64,000 nt of DNA from Lepturacanthus savala (lineage: Eukaryota; Chordata; Actinopteri; Scombriformes; Trichiuridae): contig CM060478.1 in assembly GCA_030544235.1 (NCBI GenBank), positions 24,986,727 through 25,050,726 of the forward strand, given 5' to 3'. The notes under the pieces were generated by a model. The model was not told where the DNA came from and made no database searches. It saw only the letters and a program-made list of their open reading frames with translations. A program made the position numbers and the translations under genes. Of the stretch, positions 11,809 to 23,025 are shown piece by piece. Positions within the stretch are counted from its first letter, which is position 1, and each line of letters opens with the position of its first letter.

Positions 11809-12025
11809 ACAAGCCATTACACAATGATTATCAACTCTGAACAATTCATTTATCAAAAAAACATTCGGCTGCGTCAGCACAAATGAATCAGTCAGGAAAA
11901 ATAAAATAAAAAATCAATAAATAAATCGATAATCAACATGCACCTCCATGTCTGATGGTCAGCAGGTTGAGCCGCGGCGTCTCCAGAGCCGCCACACCGC
12001 CCTCCTGCTGCTGATCAGCACAAAC

Positions 12026-12510
12026 TCATTCATCCACATCGATCTCCTCCTCCTCCTCCTCCTCCTCCGAGCTCAACCCGCCGCTCCGCCGTTCCGTCGC
12101 TGCGGCTGGCGGCGGCGGCGGCCGCTGCGTCCTGCCGGACAGGGCGGGGTCCGGTTCGGCGCGTCGCGGCGCCGCGTCGGCTCCTCCGGCCGCGCGCGTT
12201 TCCAGATCCGCCAGCGTGGTGAGCTTCTCCAGGGCCAGGACGCCCACGGACTTGGCGGATTCCACGTCCGTCTTCATCTCCTCCAGGTCCCGCTTCAGCT
12301 TGGCCCGCCGGTTCTGGAACCACGTGATGACCTGCGCGTTGGTCAGGCCCAGCTGCTGGGAGATCTGGTCCCGGTCCGCCGGGCTCAGGTACTTCTGGTA
12401 CAGGAAGCGCTTCTCCAGCTCGTAGATCTGCTGGTTGGTGAACGCCGTGCGCGACTTTCGGCGTTTTTTCGGCGTGTTTCTCTGACCGAAAAGAGCCAAA
12501 CCGTCTCTGC
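12026..12510 (-). CDS. lbx2: LBX exon 2 (homeodomain)
   Basis: Acceptor TCTGTTTTAG precedes 12,510. The split Gly is completed and the frame continues as RDGLALFGQRNTPKKRRKS into the homeodomain, then through a divergent Ala/Pro-rich linker to the acidic tail and a TGA at 12,028-12,026. The eight-Glu run is encoded largely by a GAG trinucleotide repeat (plus strand CTCCTC..., about 12,044-12,068). Confidence 0.95.
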
Positions 12511-13769
12511 CTAAAACAGAGAGATGACAGGTTATAGATTTATACTCAAATAAAAGGATTTAATGCATCAACTATTATTTAGCCTTAGATAATTAGTCGC
12601 ATCAATTATAACCGAATCACTTTGATTTCATTCATGAATCCACAAACTAAAACGTCACTAAGAGACTATTTATACTGTTGTTGGACTAATGTTCTCTGAT
12701 TTGCAGTAATACACAAAGTAGTACATACAAATATAATACATATAATACATAAAATACATATAATACATACAATACATATACACATTTTGCAGCATACTGT
12801 CAGTATATTGACACATATTTTAACTCTTTCCTATTTTTGGACCATTTTAAACATCGTTGCCTGCTCTGGACAAAAAAAGACATTTTTGGTTGAATCTTCA
12901 GCTTTGGACACTGATGCACATTTTACACTAAACAAATAATCGATTAATCGTTTCAATAATAGCAGATTATAAACAGTGATGATAGTCTTTAGTTTCAGCT
13001 CTAATTTAAACATTTAAACCACATTTTTTTAACTCACTAAAACACACTTTCAGATTCCACTGTTTGTGACGTGATGTCTCTCTATGAAATATGCATAATT
13101 CATCCCTGTTAAATAAATAATATTTAATTTCATCAACTTAATAAAAACTTCGAAACTGTTTAATAAGTCCAATCTCTGCAGCTGGAACTGCAGATTTCAT
13201 GCTGCACGTGCGTGTTTCACTAAATGAACAACATTAGATGAAATAAATAATATCATATATAAACCGTTATTAAATTAATATTCATGTTCATAAAACCAAT
13301 TAAAGTACAAAATAAAAGAATTCCACCACAGAACCGGAGCAGCAGGCCTACAGCCACATGTTGGCGTGAAGCCTGCGGCTCCACCAAACCACGCTCTAAT
13401 ACCCTCATATCCACTAATAAAACCGTTAATAATTCCGTTATTAGTGATAATAAAGCGGATAAATGATGACGTGTTACCCTCCGCCGCCTGCAGGACGCTG
13501 ACCTCCAGCCCTTTAAACGTTTTACTCGCCAGTTCTTCCAGCGCGCAGAGCGGCGACGTCTGTCCGAGCCGCGGCCGCCCGGAGCCGCAGTGACCCTCCG
13601 GGGGCGCGGGGTGCGCGGCCCCGCACAGGGAGTAGCCGCGCCGCACCGACGGCTTGCTGAGGATGTCCTCGATGCTGAACGGCGTCAGCGGCTTGTTGGA
13701 GGCGGCCGGCGGCGGCAGCCGGTCCAGCCGCCGCTCCCCCGGACACCCGGGGGCTTCTTTAGAGGTCAT
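12026..13769 (-). CDS. lbx2: Ladybird homeobox transcription factor (LBX), two exons
   Basis: Exon 1 (13,769-13,478) joined to exon 2 (12,510-12,026) gives a 258-residue protein. Residues 27-36 (PLTPFSIEDI) are the Engrailed-type repressor motif of LBX proteins, and 71-98 carry the LBX-specific block ending in KGLEVSVLQAAEG. The homeodomain spans 114-173 with Trp161, Gln163 and Asn164 in the recognition helix. A Pro-rich linker and an acidic tail (eight Glu then IDVDE) end the protein. LBX factors are nuclear repressors or patterning regulators for migrating muscle precursors and dorsal spinal neurons. The exon count, split position and motif order match LBX genes exactly. Compared with the usual LBX homeodomain I see His to Gln at position 11 and Ala to Ser at position 35. 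Paralogue choice (lbx2 versus lbx1a/b) rests on overall divergence and LFGQR before the homeodomain and is uncertain; family membership is not. Confidence 0.93.
12511..13477 (-). other. LBX intron
   Basis: Single 967-bp intron with canonical GTAAC...TTTTAG ends. It is AT-rich, unlike the flanking exons. It contains a partial 330-bp repeat (12,858-13,008) and a run of ATACATATAATACATA-like units (12,730-12,785). Confidence 0.9.
12858..13008 (-). mobile_element. 330-bp TIR repeat family, partial copy in the LBX intron
   Basis: Carries the TTGGTTGAATCTTCAGCTTT and GATTAATCGTTTCAATAAT portions and ends near the TTTCAGCTCTAA terminus. The conserved core is missing. Confidence 0.7.
13478..13769 (-). 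CDS. lbx2: LBX exon 1
   Basis: Begins at the ATG ending at 13,769 (MTSKE, the canonical LBX start) although the frame stays open upstream. It ends at a GTAAC donor, leaving one base of a Gly codon (phase 1). It encodes residues 1-98, including the repressor motif SNKPLTPFSIEDIL and SPLCALEELASKTFKGLEV. The whole exon lies in a GC-rich, CpG-rich island. Confidence 0.93.
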
Positions 13770-14100
13770 GGCGGCTCCGCGGGGCACACCGGACGGCGGC
13801 GGCTCGGACTGTGGAGAGAGACACTGACACGGACGGGTCGGTGAGAAGCCGCCTCCCGGATCACAGCCGCAGCGGCCGCATGTTGGCGGCGGAGCGGCGG
13901 GCTGCGGGGACACCTCTAGACGTCACTGGGGCACCGCCACGACCACGCCGGGCTGCGGGGACACCTCTGAGCCGCTGAGTTACGTCAGGCTGCGGGGACG
14001 CGTCTGAACTTCCAGGTACAGTCCCGCCGCGCCGCCGCTCCACCGTTACGCACGAGTGGAACCATCCGGTGAACGGTGACGCACCGACAGGAGCGGGATG
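13770..14100 (-). promoter_or_regulatory. LBX CpG-rich promoter/5'UTR with triplicated motif
   Basis: The GC/CpG-rich sequence upstream of the LBX start is flanked by AT-rich DNA and is the likely promoter. A 19-base unit (GGGCTGCGGGGACACCTCT) occurs near 13,900, 13,950 and (diverged, GACGCGTCT) 13,990. The first copy runs into GACGTCAC and the second is followed 12 bases later by TACGTCA, both CRE-like. No TATA box is evident. The start site is not determined. Confidence 0.55.
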
Positions 14101-14151
14101 GAGCAGGAATAATAGGTCAGACTGAAGGGAAGGAATGACTATTACTACTAT

Positions 14152-14280
<129 letters not shown>

Positions 14281-14751
14281 GATCTCCGGTTAAATAAAAC
14301 GCACGGCGGAGAAGAGGAAGAATCAATTAGAAAACATTTTCTCACTAAAAATACATCATTTCTCACAGAAAACGAGCAAATGTGTTTCTCTTGTCGTGGG
14401 ATAATAGCAGACAATGACAATTCAGATAAACGCCGCATTTATTTATTTATCTATTTATTTATTTATTCATATGTTACCTTCCTAGCGTTACTCAAAAGAC
14501 AGATCGTTTAGAAATGCTTCATAATAGAAATAATGTTATAATAATAATATTATGAAGCAACTCGTTTTTAGAAAACTTTGTACTCGGTTGTTTTCTTCTG
14601 TATAATTTGTGAGTTGAATTATGTCATAGAAAATAAAACCAAAGAAAATATAAACTTTCATAATGAATAATGTTTTCATGTTTTTATGTTACACTGTGTA
14701 ATTAATGAGAAATTTCAACTCGACACTAGAAAATTAGAAAACATTAAAACT

Positions 14752-15418
14752 AGAGCTGCAAATATTAGTTTATTAATCAATTAGTTTCCAAATAGTACGA
14801 TAATCGCAAAAGACTTTTTAATAATTGATCAATGGATTAGAGACTTTTTTAAAGAAAAAATGTCCGAGTTCTCTGGTTCCAGCTTCTCTGATTATTTTCT
14901 TATTTATTTTCCAACTTTTACATTAATCACCAACTAATTTAATAATCGATTTGAGTCATTATGAACAAAATGTTTACATTCTCTCCTTCCAGCTTCTCAA
15001 ATCTCAAAATGAGCTTTTTATCTAATCTTTTTTGTGTTTTTGTCTAATAGTTATTTATTTATTTATTTATTTTTACCCTTTCTCTTATTTTGGGGGAGAC
15101 TATCTAATATTTTTTTGTCTTTTAATCTCATTTATTTGTGTCTTTTTATTTTTTATTTTTTGTTGTATTTATGTGATATCTTTGTATTCCAGCTTCTCTT
15201 CTCTGATTATTTCCTGGTTTCTTTAGTCTCTATAATAATAAACTGATGATCTTTGGGTTGTGACTGTTGGTCTGGACAAAAAAAGACATTTTAGGTTGAA
15301 TCTTCAGATTTGGAAACACTGATCCACATTTCACCGCTAAATTTCACCGCTAAACAATCGTTTCAATAATCAACAGATTATAAATCAATGATAAAAGTCG
15401 TTAGTTGCAGCTATAATT
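14752..15418 (-). mobile_element. 330-bp TIR repeat family, copy with internal insertion
   Basis: Starts with TAGAGCTGCAA and ends with GTTGCAGCTATAA. The core is split by T-rich sequence (about 15,018-15,187) that recurs, reverse-complemented, at about 58,500-58,640 in another copy, so both derive from one insertion-bearing subfamily. Confidence 0.75.
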
Positions 15419-15685
15419 TAAACATTTAAAATACAGTTTTGCGTTTTTTTTCAACCAATTTTTATTCACACATACTTTCACATTCCCACCCCGTTTGTGA
15501 TGTGATGTCTCTCTCCATGAAATATATCAAACTGCATAATTCATTCCTGTTAAATAAATAATATTTCATGCATATATCAACTTAATTAAACATTTGAAAA
15601 GGTTAATTAACATAAGATTCTGCAATCAGGCAGAAGAAAACTGTTCACATATGAATAAAAGAAAAGGGTGGCGACTGTACTTGTG

Positions 15686-16170
<485 letters not shown>

Positions 16171-17394
16171 ATATAAAGATAACTAGTTAATTTGGAAAGC
16201 AAGAAAAGAATGACAGGAAATGCTTTTATTTTGAAGTTGCCAGGAAATGAACAACTTTGTTGTTTCGTTCTTTCCTTTTGGAATCGTGTTATGTGCCTGA
16301 TGTCTGAAAGTCTTCAGTAGATAAAACATTAACTCTCACTTGTGTTTTATTAAGATTCTGAATGTTTTTCTCACAATTTTTAAAAATTCTGAAAAAATAT
16401 AAGGGTTAATGTTTTTTTATTTTTTTGAGAAAAAAAACTTATTCTAAAATTATTGTCAGAAGAGGGAAACATTCCCAGCGCCTCTAATACTGATCTGTAT
16501 GTTCTAGAGTTGTAAAGTTTTCATCAGCTGTGCTGATCATCCCACAAATAATCCTTACAAATAGAACTGTAAAGGTACATAAGCAGATTTATGATTAAAT
16601 TCCTTTTAGAAAGAACCTCTGGTTAAACTACATTTACTGTTGATGTTTCTCAAACATGGAATTTAATCCCACACGACTCTGACTTGTTTTACTAATAATC
16701 TCAGATCTCTGCTACAGGAAGAACTAAACTGTTACTGCAACCATGAATGAACCTGTAGAACATTTAACATCCCAGCACTCTGCATTTAATCACCTCCATT
16801 CTGTTCTTTTCTAATGCTCTAACCTTTTTAAATCTTAATGATGTTGTTCTTTTCCTAATTATTTTCTTTTATTTTTCTGATTCTCATGTTGGTGACATCA
16901 ACCTGCCAGTGGAGACTTAGGATGGATATCAGATGTTAGCTAGAATCTGCATATCTGCATTCATATGCATTGTCCCTGTTTTAAATAAAAAAAACTCAAA
17001 CTATAGAAAATACAGCAACATAAATTTGCGAACCTGTTTTTGCTGAGTGGATGGATCATGGTCAGCCAGCAGCAGACCACGAAGAAGAATAAGTGATGAG
17101 GGAGTTTAGGAGGTCACAGCCTTTCCAGCTCTGACAGACTTTTATTTTGTAATGTGCTCCTGGTCTGGCCCTGCTGTGACATCTGATTACACGCCTTGTC
17201 TTGGATCTTTGTGGAGTCGGGCCTCCCGCCTGCAGCTCTGATGGATGTGAAGTCTTCATCTGATACCACTCCTAAATACAAGAAACACTCACTGCACCAC
17301 GGACGGTTTATTTTATCTTTGGGAAGTGGCGGGGCCACAAATATGGAGCCATGTTTCTGTCCAACACACACACAACTAGCTGTTCTAATAGCTG
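16171..17394. other. Intergenic DNA, no gene recognised
   Basis: AT-rich, without familiar repeats. The block at about 17,060-17,370 is less AT-rich and appears single-copy within the window; I cannot assign it. Confidence 0.4.
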
Positions 17395-17930
17395 ATTAAT
17401 CTGTCCATTACTGAAATTATTAGTTATTTGGTTCATCAAATGGTGTAAAGTGTGGATCAGTGTTTCCAAAGCTGAAGATTCAACCTAAAATGTCTCATCA
17501 GTTTACTATTGAAGCCTAAAGAAACCAGAAAATAATCAGAGAAGAGAAGCTGGAACCAGAGAATTTGGACATTTTCTTCTTAATAATGACTTCGATCCAT
17601 TAATCAATAATCAGAATAGTTGTAGAATAACATGATAGTTGGAAACTAATAGATTAATCAACTATTCAACTTTTTCTTGCTTTTGGTCAAATATGGACAA
17701 ATAAGGGATTTAAAAGTAAAAAAAACGAGACGAAATATCATTATTATTATCATTTCATCATTATCATAAAAAGTCAAACAAAACAAGGTTAAATTGACCA
17801 AAATCAAGAAAAAAATCAGAAATTAGGTACTTCAGGTACTACTCACTTTGTACTTTAAAATGACTATTAATTGATTATCAGAATAGATAGTAACCCACGG
17901 ATTAATGGACTAATTGTCACAGCTCTAATA
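17395..17930 (+). mobile_element. 330-bp TIR repeat family, copy with internal spacer
   Basis: The 5' part and core are at 17,395-17,672. A second terminal part (GATTATCAGAATAGATAG to GTCACAGCTCTAATA) is at 17,862-17,930, so one copy may be split by about 190 bp. Confidence 0.65.
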
Positions 17931-19254
17931 AACAGCAGCAGCTTTAGTCAAAAACTACAAACACTTCAGTTTTTTCAACAAATCCTGAATAATTTGAGGC
18001 TGTAATTGTATATAAAGTTGGTTACCGGTAAATAACACGGACTGTGTCCACATGCAGGGCTGACCCGTGACTAAAGTGATTTATTCATTATCCTGATGGG
18101 TGATGGGGTCTGATGTGTTCATTAATGCCAGCTCCTCTCCAGCTGCACACTGTGACCAATCACCGCTTTGACCACAGAAACCTGTACCTCCGGTTTCCAG
18201 TTCTCCGGGTTCCTGCCGGGTCTCAGGGACCAGATGGTTCTTTATGTGCCGTTCAGGACCTGGGGCCCTGAGAAACTCATTAAGGAGCCAGTGCAGGATT
18301 TCAGAATGAACTCACTTCATTCTGATTTAACCCTTTATCTGATAAACAGCCTTTAATGGGAACACAATAAAAACACTTTGAATAGTTAGAGCACTGAACC
18401 AAAGTGGTTTTAATTTATATAGGGCCACATTTTGGTAAATTACTTGGGACAATAACACAATATCAAATATGGCTTTTCCATGTATATTTATATTTATTAA
18501 TGACTGTTTCTGATCATTTTGTGTTGGAATTATGTGATAAAATATAATTATTTAGGCCATTATTATTTATCCACTGTGCCTTTTTTGCATGAGCATTTTC
18601 AGGTAAAATGGGACAAAAATAATTCATCAATTTTAATGTTAAAACACAACTGGTTAAATGCATTAAACAAACTCATACTGCTGCTGTTAAAACAAGAACA
18701 GATCAGTTATGTGTTGTACACACACACACACACACACACACATGCTAACACACCTATGCTACAAGCTAAGCTAACACTACACAAAAGCTAGCAGCCAGTC
18801 ATACAGTATGTAACAAGCTAAGTTACATAAACACGTAAAGTAGTGACTACTTTGAGTTGAACTAATTTAACATGACAATCAACATACTGTCCATGTTTTA
18901 ATTGAACCATGTCATACATATGATAGGATAGGTAAATTGTTCCACCAAGATAAACATCACTTTTCCAATAAATATGTTAATATATCAAACTAACAGCATT
19001 ATTTCTGATGGATGTCATTAAGATAGATATCATGATTAGTTGTTTATGTGCATATTTGTTTTTAATAGATTTATCATCCTCATAATAGTTTAATTAGATT
19101 TATCATACCAGGCTACTTATCATGCACATTTCTGGTTCAGTCTAGATTTGAAGTATTGTCTCATTACCATAGAAACCATAAACTAATCAAATCACCATAG
19201 AAACCATAAACTAATCAAATCACCTGTTACTAGTCAACCACATTTCTGTGGTAT
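17931..19254. other. Intergenic DNA
   Basis: No gene. The segment 18,010-18,180 is unique and holds several ATTA, CCAATCA and CAGCTG sites. It also contains a short CA tract (18,718-18,742) and a 28-bp direct duplication at about 19,170-19,225. Confidence 0.4.
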
Positions 19255-19475
19255 GTATCATAGACCTGGACCACGATGTAGTCTAGACCTGGATGTAGTG
19301 TAGACCAGGACAATGATGTAGTCTAGACCTGGATCATGATCTAGTCTAGACCAGGACAATGATGTAGTCTAGACCTGGATCATGATGTATCATAGACCTG
19401 GATCATGATGTAGTCTAGACCTGGATCTTGATGTAGTTTAGACCTAGACCATGATGTATCTTAGACCTGGATCTG
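19255..19475. repeat. 23-bp minisatellite
   Basis: About nine degenerate copies of TCTAGACCTGGATCATGATG plus TAG. Confidence 0.9.
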
Positions 19476-19568
19476 GCTGATTTTCTCCCAGTGGTCACTC
19501 ATGGTACACAACAATCATGTTTCCATCGACATCGACTTAACTGTCTCCAGGACACCTCCAGTGGTGGA

Positions 19569-19624
19569 CAGAACTTGGCAGACCATGTGACCCTAGTGAG
19601 GAATAAGCAGGTATAGAAGATGAT
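19569..19624 (+). mobile_element. SINE 3'-end fragment
   Basis: Contains GCAGACCATGTGACCCTAGT then GAGGAATAAGCAGGTATAGA, the 3' end of the SINE family seen at 6,415 and 58,825. Confidence 0.6.
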
Positions 19625-20206
19625 GCTTTGTTATTGCCTCATATCACCATTTTTTCCATATATCAGTGAATATAATCATCATCCAGTGAATGTTTTTCAG
19701 CCAGTTGTGGTCAATATTCTGTCACATCAGGTTTTGCAGTAAACTACCTGTTGCTGCTGCTGGCCAACGACTAAACAACACCAGATAATCTCAAAAAGAT
19801 GCATGTTTATCTCTCTGAAATGTAACCGGCATCATTAATAACAGACATATTTTTATTGCTGCAGCATCAAGCTGTTTATCTGCTAAAGGAAAATAAATGT
19901 TTAATTAAAGGAAAGATGTTTAGCAGCATCAGCCTCTTTAATCCAGACAGGAAGCCCCTCCCATCACCTCTGGACTCTGAGTGGAGGTTCTATCAATGGA
20001 ATATTTCACAAAATGCATCTGGAAAGTCATAAGAAGCATCGACAACTGTAAACGTTTGTCACTGAACATCAAACACCAAATCAATGTTTAAATGCTGTTC
20101 AACTACAAATGACTTATTTTTCATTTCCAGGAAGACAACAAAACAACTAAAGCAAGACAACTAAAGCATTGGTTTTGGTTGATGCTTCACTGTGTCATTG
20201 GACTAA

Positions 20207-20322
20207 AACTCACAACTATTCTGATAGTGGATTCATCTTTTTGTTATTGAAATGATTACTCTATGGTGTAAAATATTGATCAGTGTTTCCCAAAACTGAA
20301 GATTCAACCTAAAAGGTCTGGA
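20207..20322 (+). mobile_element. 330-bp TIR repeat family, 5' fragment
   Basis: From CAACTATTCTGATAGTGGAT to AAGATTCAACCTAAAAGGTC; the core and 3' end are missing. Confidence 0.6.
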
Positions 20323-20424
20323 GTATTTAGTAGAGTAGAGTATTTAATGGGTAAGTTGCTTAATAATAATAATAATAATAATAGTTTGGTTTTATATAGC
20401 GCCTTTCAAAATACCCAAGGTCGC

Positions 20425-21228
20425 TTAACAAGATGTCTGTGTAGATGTGTGTGGGTGCATATGTGGGTGTGTGTGCTTGTGGAAACTAGGAGCCAAAGGC
20501 CTCCAAGAAGAGATGAGTTTTGAGGTGTTGTTTAAACATTTCCAGTGAAGGAGCATTCTGAATGATGTTGGGTAGACTGTTCCATAGAGACGGAGCAGCT
20601 GCATGGAATGCTGTCGCTGGTGGCCTTGAGTCTGGTGCGGGGGATGACCAGCAGGCCCTTGGATGAGGACCGCAGGGATCTTGAGGGGGAGTAGGGATGG
20701 AGGAGGTCCTTGAGGTAGTTGGGTCCCAGACCATGGAGAGACTTGTAAGTGAGGAGGAGGACTTTGTAAATAATTCGATATAGGTAGCCAGTGGAGCTGT
20801 TTGAGAATGGGGGTGATGTTCTGCCAGGACCTGGTGCCTGTGAGAATCCTGGCAGCAGAATTTTGAACATATTGCAGTCTGTCTGTGATCTTATTGGGTA
20901 GACCAAACAGGATGGCATTGCAATAGTCTAGGCGGGATGATATGAAAGCATGAATGAGGGTCTCTTTAACAGTGTTAGAGAATGAATGCCTGGGTCTGGA
21001 AATCTTGCGGAGATGGAAGAAAGCAGATTTGGTGACTTTTTTGATGTGGGACTGGAATGACAGTGATGAATCCAAGATGACACCAAGGTTACAGACTTCA
21101 TGGGATGGGGTGATGGAGCAGCCATCGATGTCCAGATGGAGATCTCCAACCTTCCTGAGCAGTGGCGCTGGTGCCACCACCATGAGCTCGGTTTTACTGC
21201 TGTTCAGTTTGAGGAGATTGGCGGTCAT
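20425..21228 (-). pseudogene. L2 RT C-terminal domain remnant
   Basis: Contains NSSKTELMVVAPAP, LGVILDSSLSFQSHIKKVTK, RLDYCNAILFGLPNK and LKQLHWLPISNYLQ, the standard C-terminal order of L2/CR1 polymerases. A frameshift near 20,750 shifts the end of the domain into other frames. Confidence 0.85.
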
Positions 21229-21289
21229 CCATGATTTGATATCATGCAGACAGTGAGTGAACGGTGTGGGGGGAAGCTGAGCAGAGGGT

Positions 21290-22042
21290 TTAGTGTAATG
21301 TATAGTTGTGTGTTGTCGGCGTAGCAGTGGAAGTTAAGACCATGGAAGCTGATGATTTGATGATGAAGGGGGAGTATGTAGATGGTGAAGAGAAGGGGGC
21401 CAAGCACCGAACCTTGCGGAACGCCATGACTGATGGTTGCTGTAGTGGAGCGGGAGTCAATGAGTGTGATGAATTGTTGCCGGTTGGATAGGTATGAGTG
21501 GAACCAGAGGAGTGCAGTGCCTGATAGTCCAGTGAACTGAGAAAGCGTTTCAGGAGGATGGAGTGAGAGACTGTGTCAAAAGCTGCTGAGAGGTCCAGGA
21601 GGATGAGGATGGTGATGAGTCCATTGTCTGCAGCAGTGAGGAGGTCATCAGTGATTTTGACAAGGGCAATCTCTGTACTGTCGTGGGCTCTGAAACCAGA
21701 TTGTAGTGGTTCAAAGAGCTCATGGTGGGACATATGCTGCTGAAGTTGGGCTGCCACTGCTCTTTCCAAGATTTTACAAAGGAAAGGAAGGTTGGAGATG
21801 GGACGATAGTTGTTAGGATCGTCAGGGTCCAGACCAGGCTTTTTCAAAGTGGGGATGACAGCAGCGGTTTTGAAGGTAGTGGGCACAACACCAGACTGTA
21901 GGGATGTGTTAATGATGGTTGTCATGGTATTGCAGAGGGTGGGAAGACATGATTTGACCAGGGTGGAGGGCATGGGGTCCAGGTGGCAGGAGGAAGACTT
22001 GGCTGACCAGATCAGTGATCTGAGCATTGTCCAGTGGTACAA
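21290..22042 (-). pseudogene. L2 reverse transcriptase remnant
   Basis: The best-preserved frame of the element at 20,362-23,025. It holds RT motifs from SCHLDPMPSTLVKSCLP through GLDPDDPNNYRPISNLPF to the D of LLDLSAAFDTVSHSILLKRF. The frame is then lost, and the YADN box follows in another frame. It would copy element RNA by target-primed reverse transcription if intact; here it is inactive. Confidence 0.85.
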
Positions 22043-22607
22043 AGCAGGAGAGGTGGTGCTGCGGTGGACAGGCAGCAGGGGTGGAGATGTCCTGCCATGG
22101 CTGGTGGATGCCAGGAGGCTCGTCGTCGTGGGATTGGGTTGTGGCCGGGGATGAAGATAGTAGCTGCTGGTGGATGGTGTTGACTTTTGCTATGAAGAAG
22201 TCTTGAAACCTGGAGCACAGGTCAGCAGCATCGGATGGTTGGGGTGACTGAGGAGGGCGGAGAAGGCGATTGATAGTTGAGAAAAGTTTTCTGGGGTGGT
22301 ATTGCTGGTTGTTTATGAGACTGGAGAAGTAGCGTGTTTTGGCTGTGGTGAGGGCCTGCTTGTAGCTCCTCACATGGTCCCTGTAGGCCTCCAGGTGGAC
22401 AGTGAGGCCAGATTTTTTATAAAGACGTTTGAGGCACCACCCAGATTTCTTCATGAGGCGGAGCTCAGATGTAAACCAGGGAGCTGGTCGGGAAAAAGAG
22501 ACTGATCGGGTGATGGTTGGGGCCAAAGTATTCAGGCTGGTAGAGAGTGCTGTGTTGTAGTGTTCGGCCAGGGTGCCACTGGGAGGGCAGTATCCAGGGG
22601 TGTGAGA

Positions 22608-23009
22608 TCATTTGTTAGAGTTTGGGAAAACAGAGGCAGAGGCACATTCTTGATATTGCGGAAAGTGATGGACCGCAAACTGCGTTGTCTGTGGTGGGAT
22701 GGAAAACAGAATTGCATGATGGTCTGATATGGCCAGGTCAGTGCATTCCAGATGTAGTGGAGGTGAGCCGGTGCTGCAGACCAGGTCGAGGGTGTGTCCT
22801 TTACTGTGGGTGGGGCCGTGCACATGCTGAGTGATATTGAAGCAGTCCAGAAGGGCCAGGAAGTCAGCTGCAAAAGAGCAGCTGCTATTGTCCACATGAA
22901 TGTTGAAGTCACCCAACAGGATGGTAGATGGGGACAGGGGACAAACTGCAGCAAGCAGCTCAGTGAGCTCAGGGAGGAAGCTGGTGGAGGCTTTATGGTC
23001 ACTCTGCAT
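22608..23009 (-). pseudogene. L2 apurinic-type endonuclease remnant
   Basis: Has STILLGDFNIHVDN and later KGHTLDLVCS and ISDHHAILF, the catalytic-core motifs of APE-like LINE endonucleases. The N-terminal half is missing because the element is 5'-truncated here. Confidence 0.85.
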
Positions 23010-23025
23010 ATATGAATCCTCGACT

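Larger units (their letters stand above)
20362..23025 (-). mobile_element. L2-like LINE, 5'-truncated and broken
   Basis: Minus-strand non-LTR element. Reading from the right it shows an endonuclease segment (LLGDFNIHVDNSS near 22,900), the linker, then a reverse transcriptase with NNYRPISNLPFLCKILER, LQSGFRAHDSTE and LLDLSAAFDTV, and a C-terminal domain with LHWLPI and SRLDYCNAILFGLP. It ends at GGCGCTATATAAAACCAAAC followed by ATT repeats, a typical L2 tail. Frameshifts split the ORF into at least four frames. The catalytic box reads YADN instead of YADD (about 21,320-21,331), which by itself should abolish activity. Confidence 0.9.

Noticed and set aside
11948..12514. Plus-strand 188-codon frame opposite LBX exon 2
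   Set aside because: Antisense shadow of a GC-rich coding exon.
13770..13913. N-terminal extension of the LBX protein
   Set aside because: The frame is open upstream, but no ATG lies in it and MTSKE is the known start of LBX proteins.
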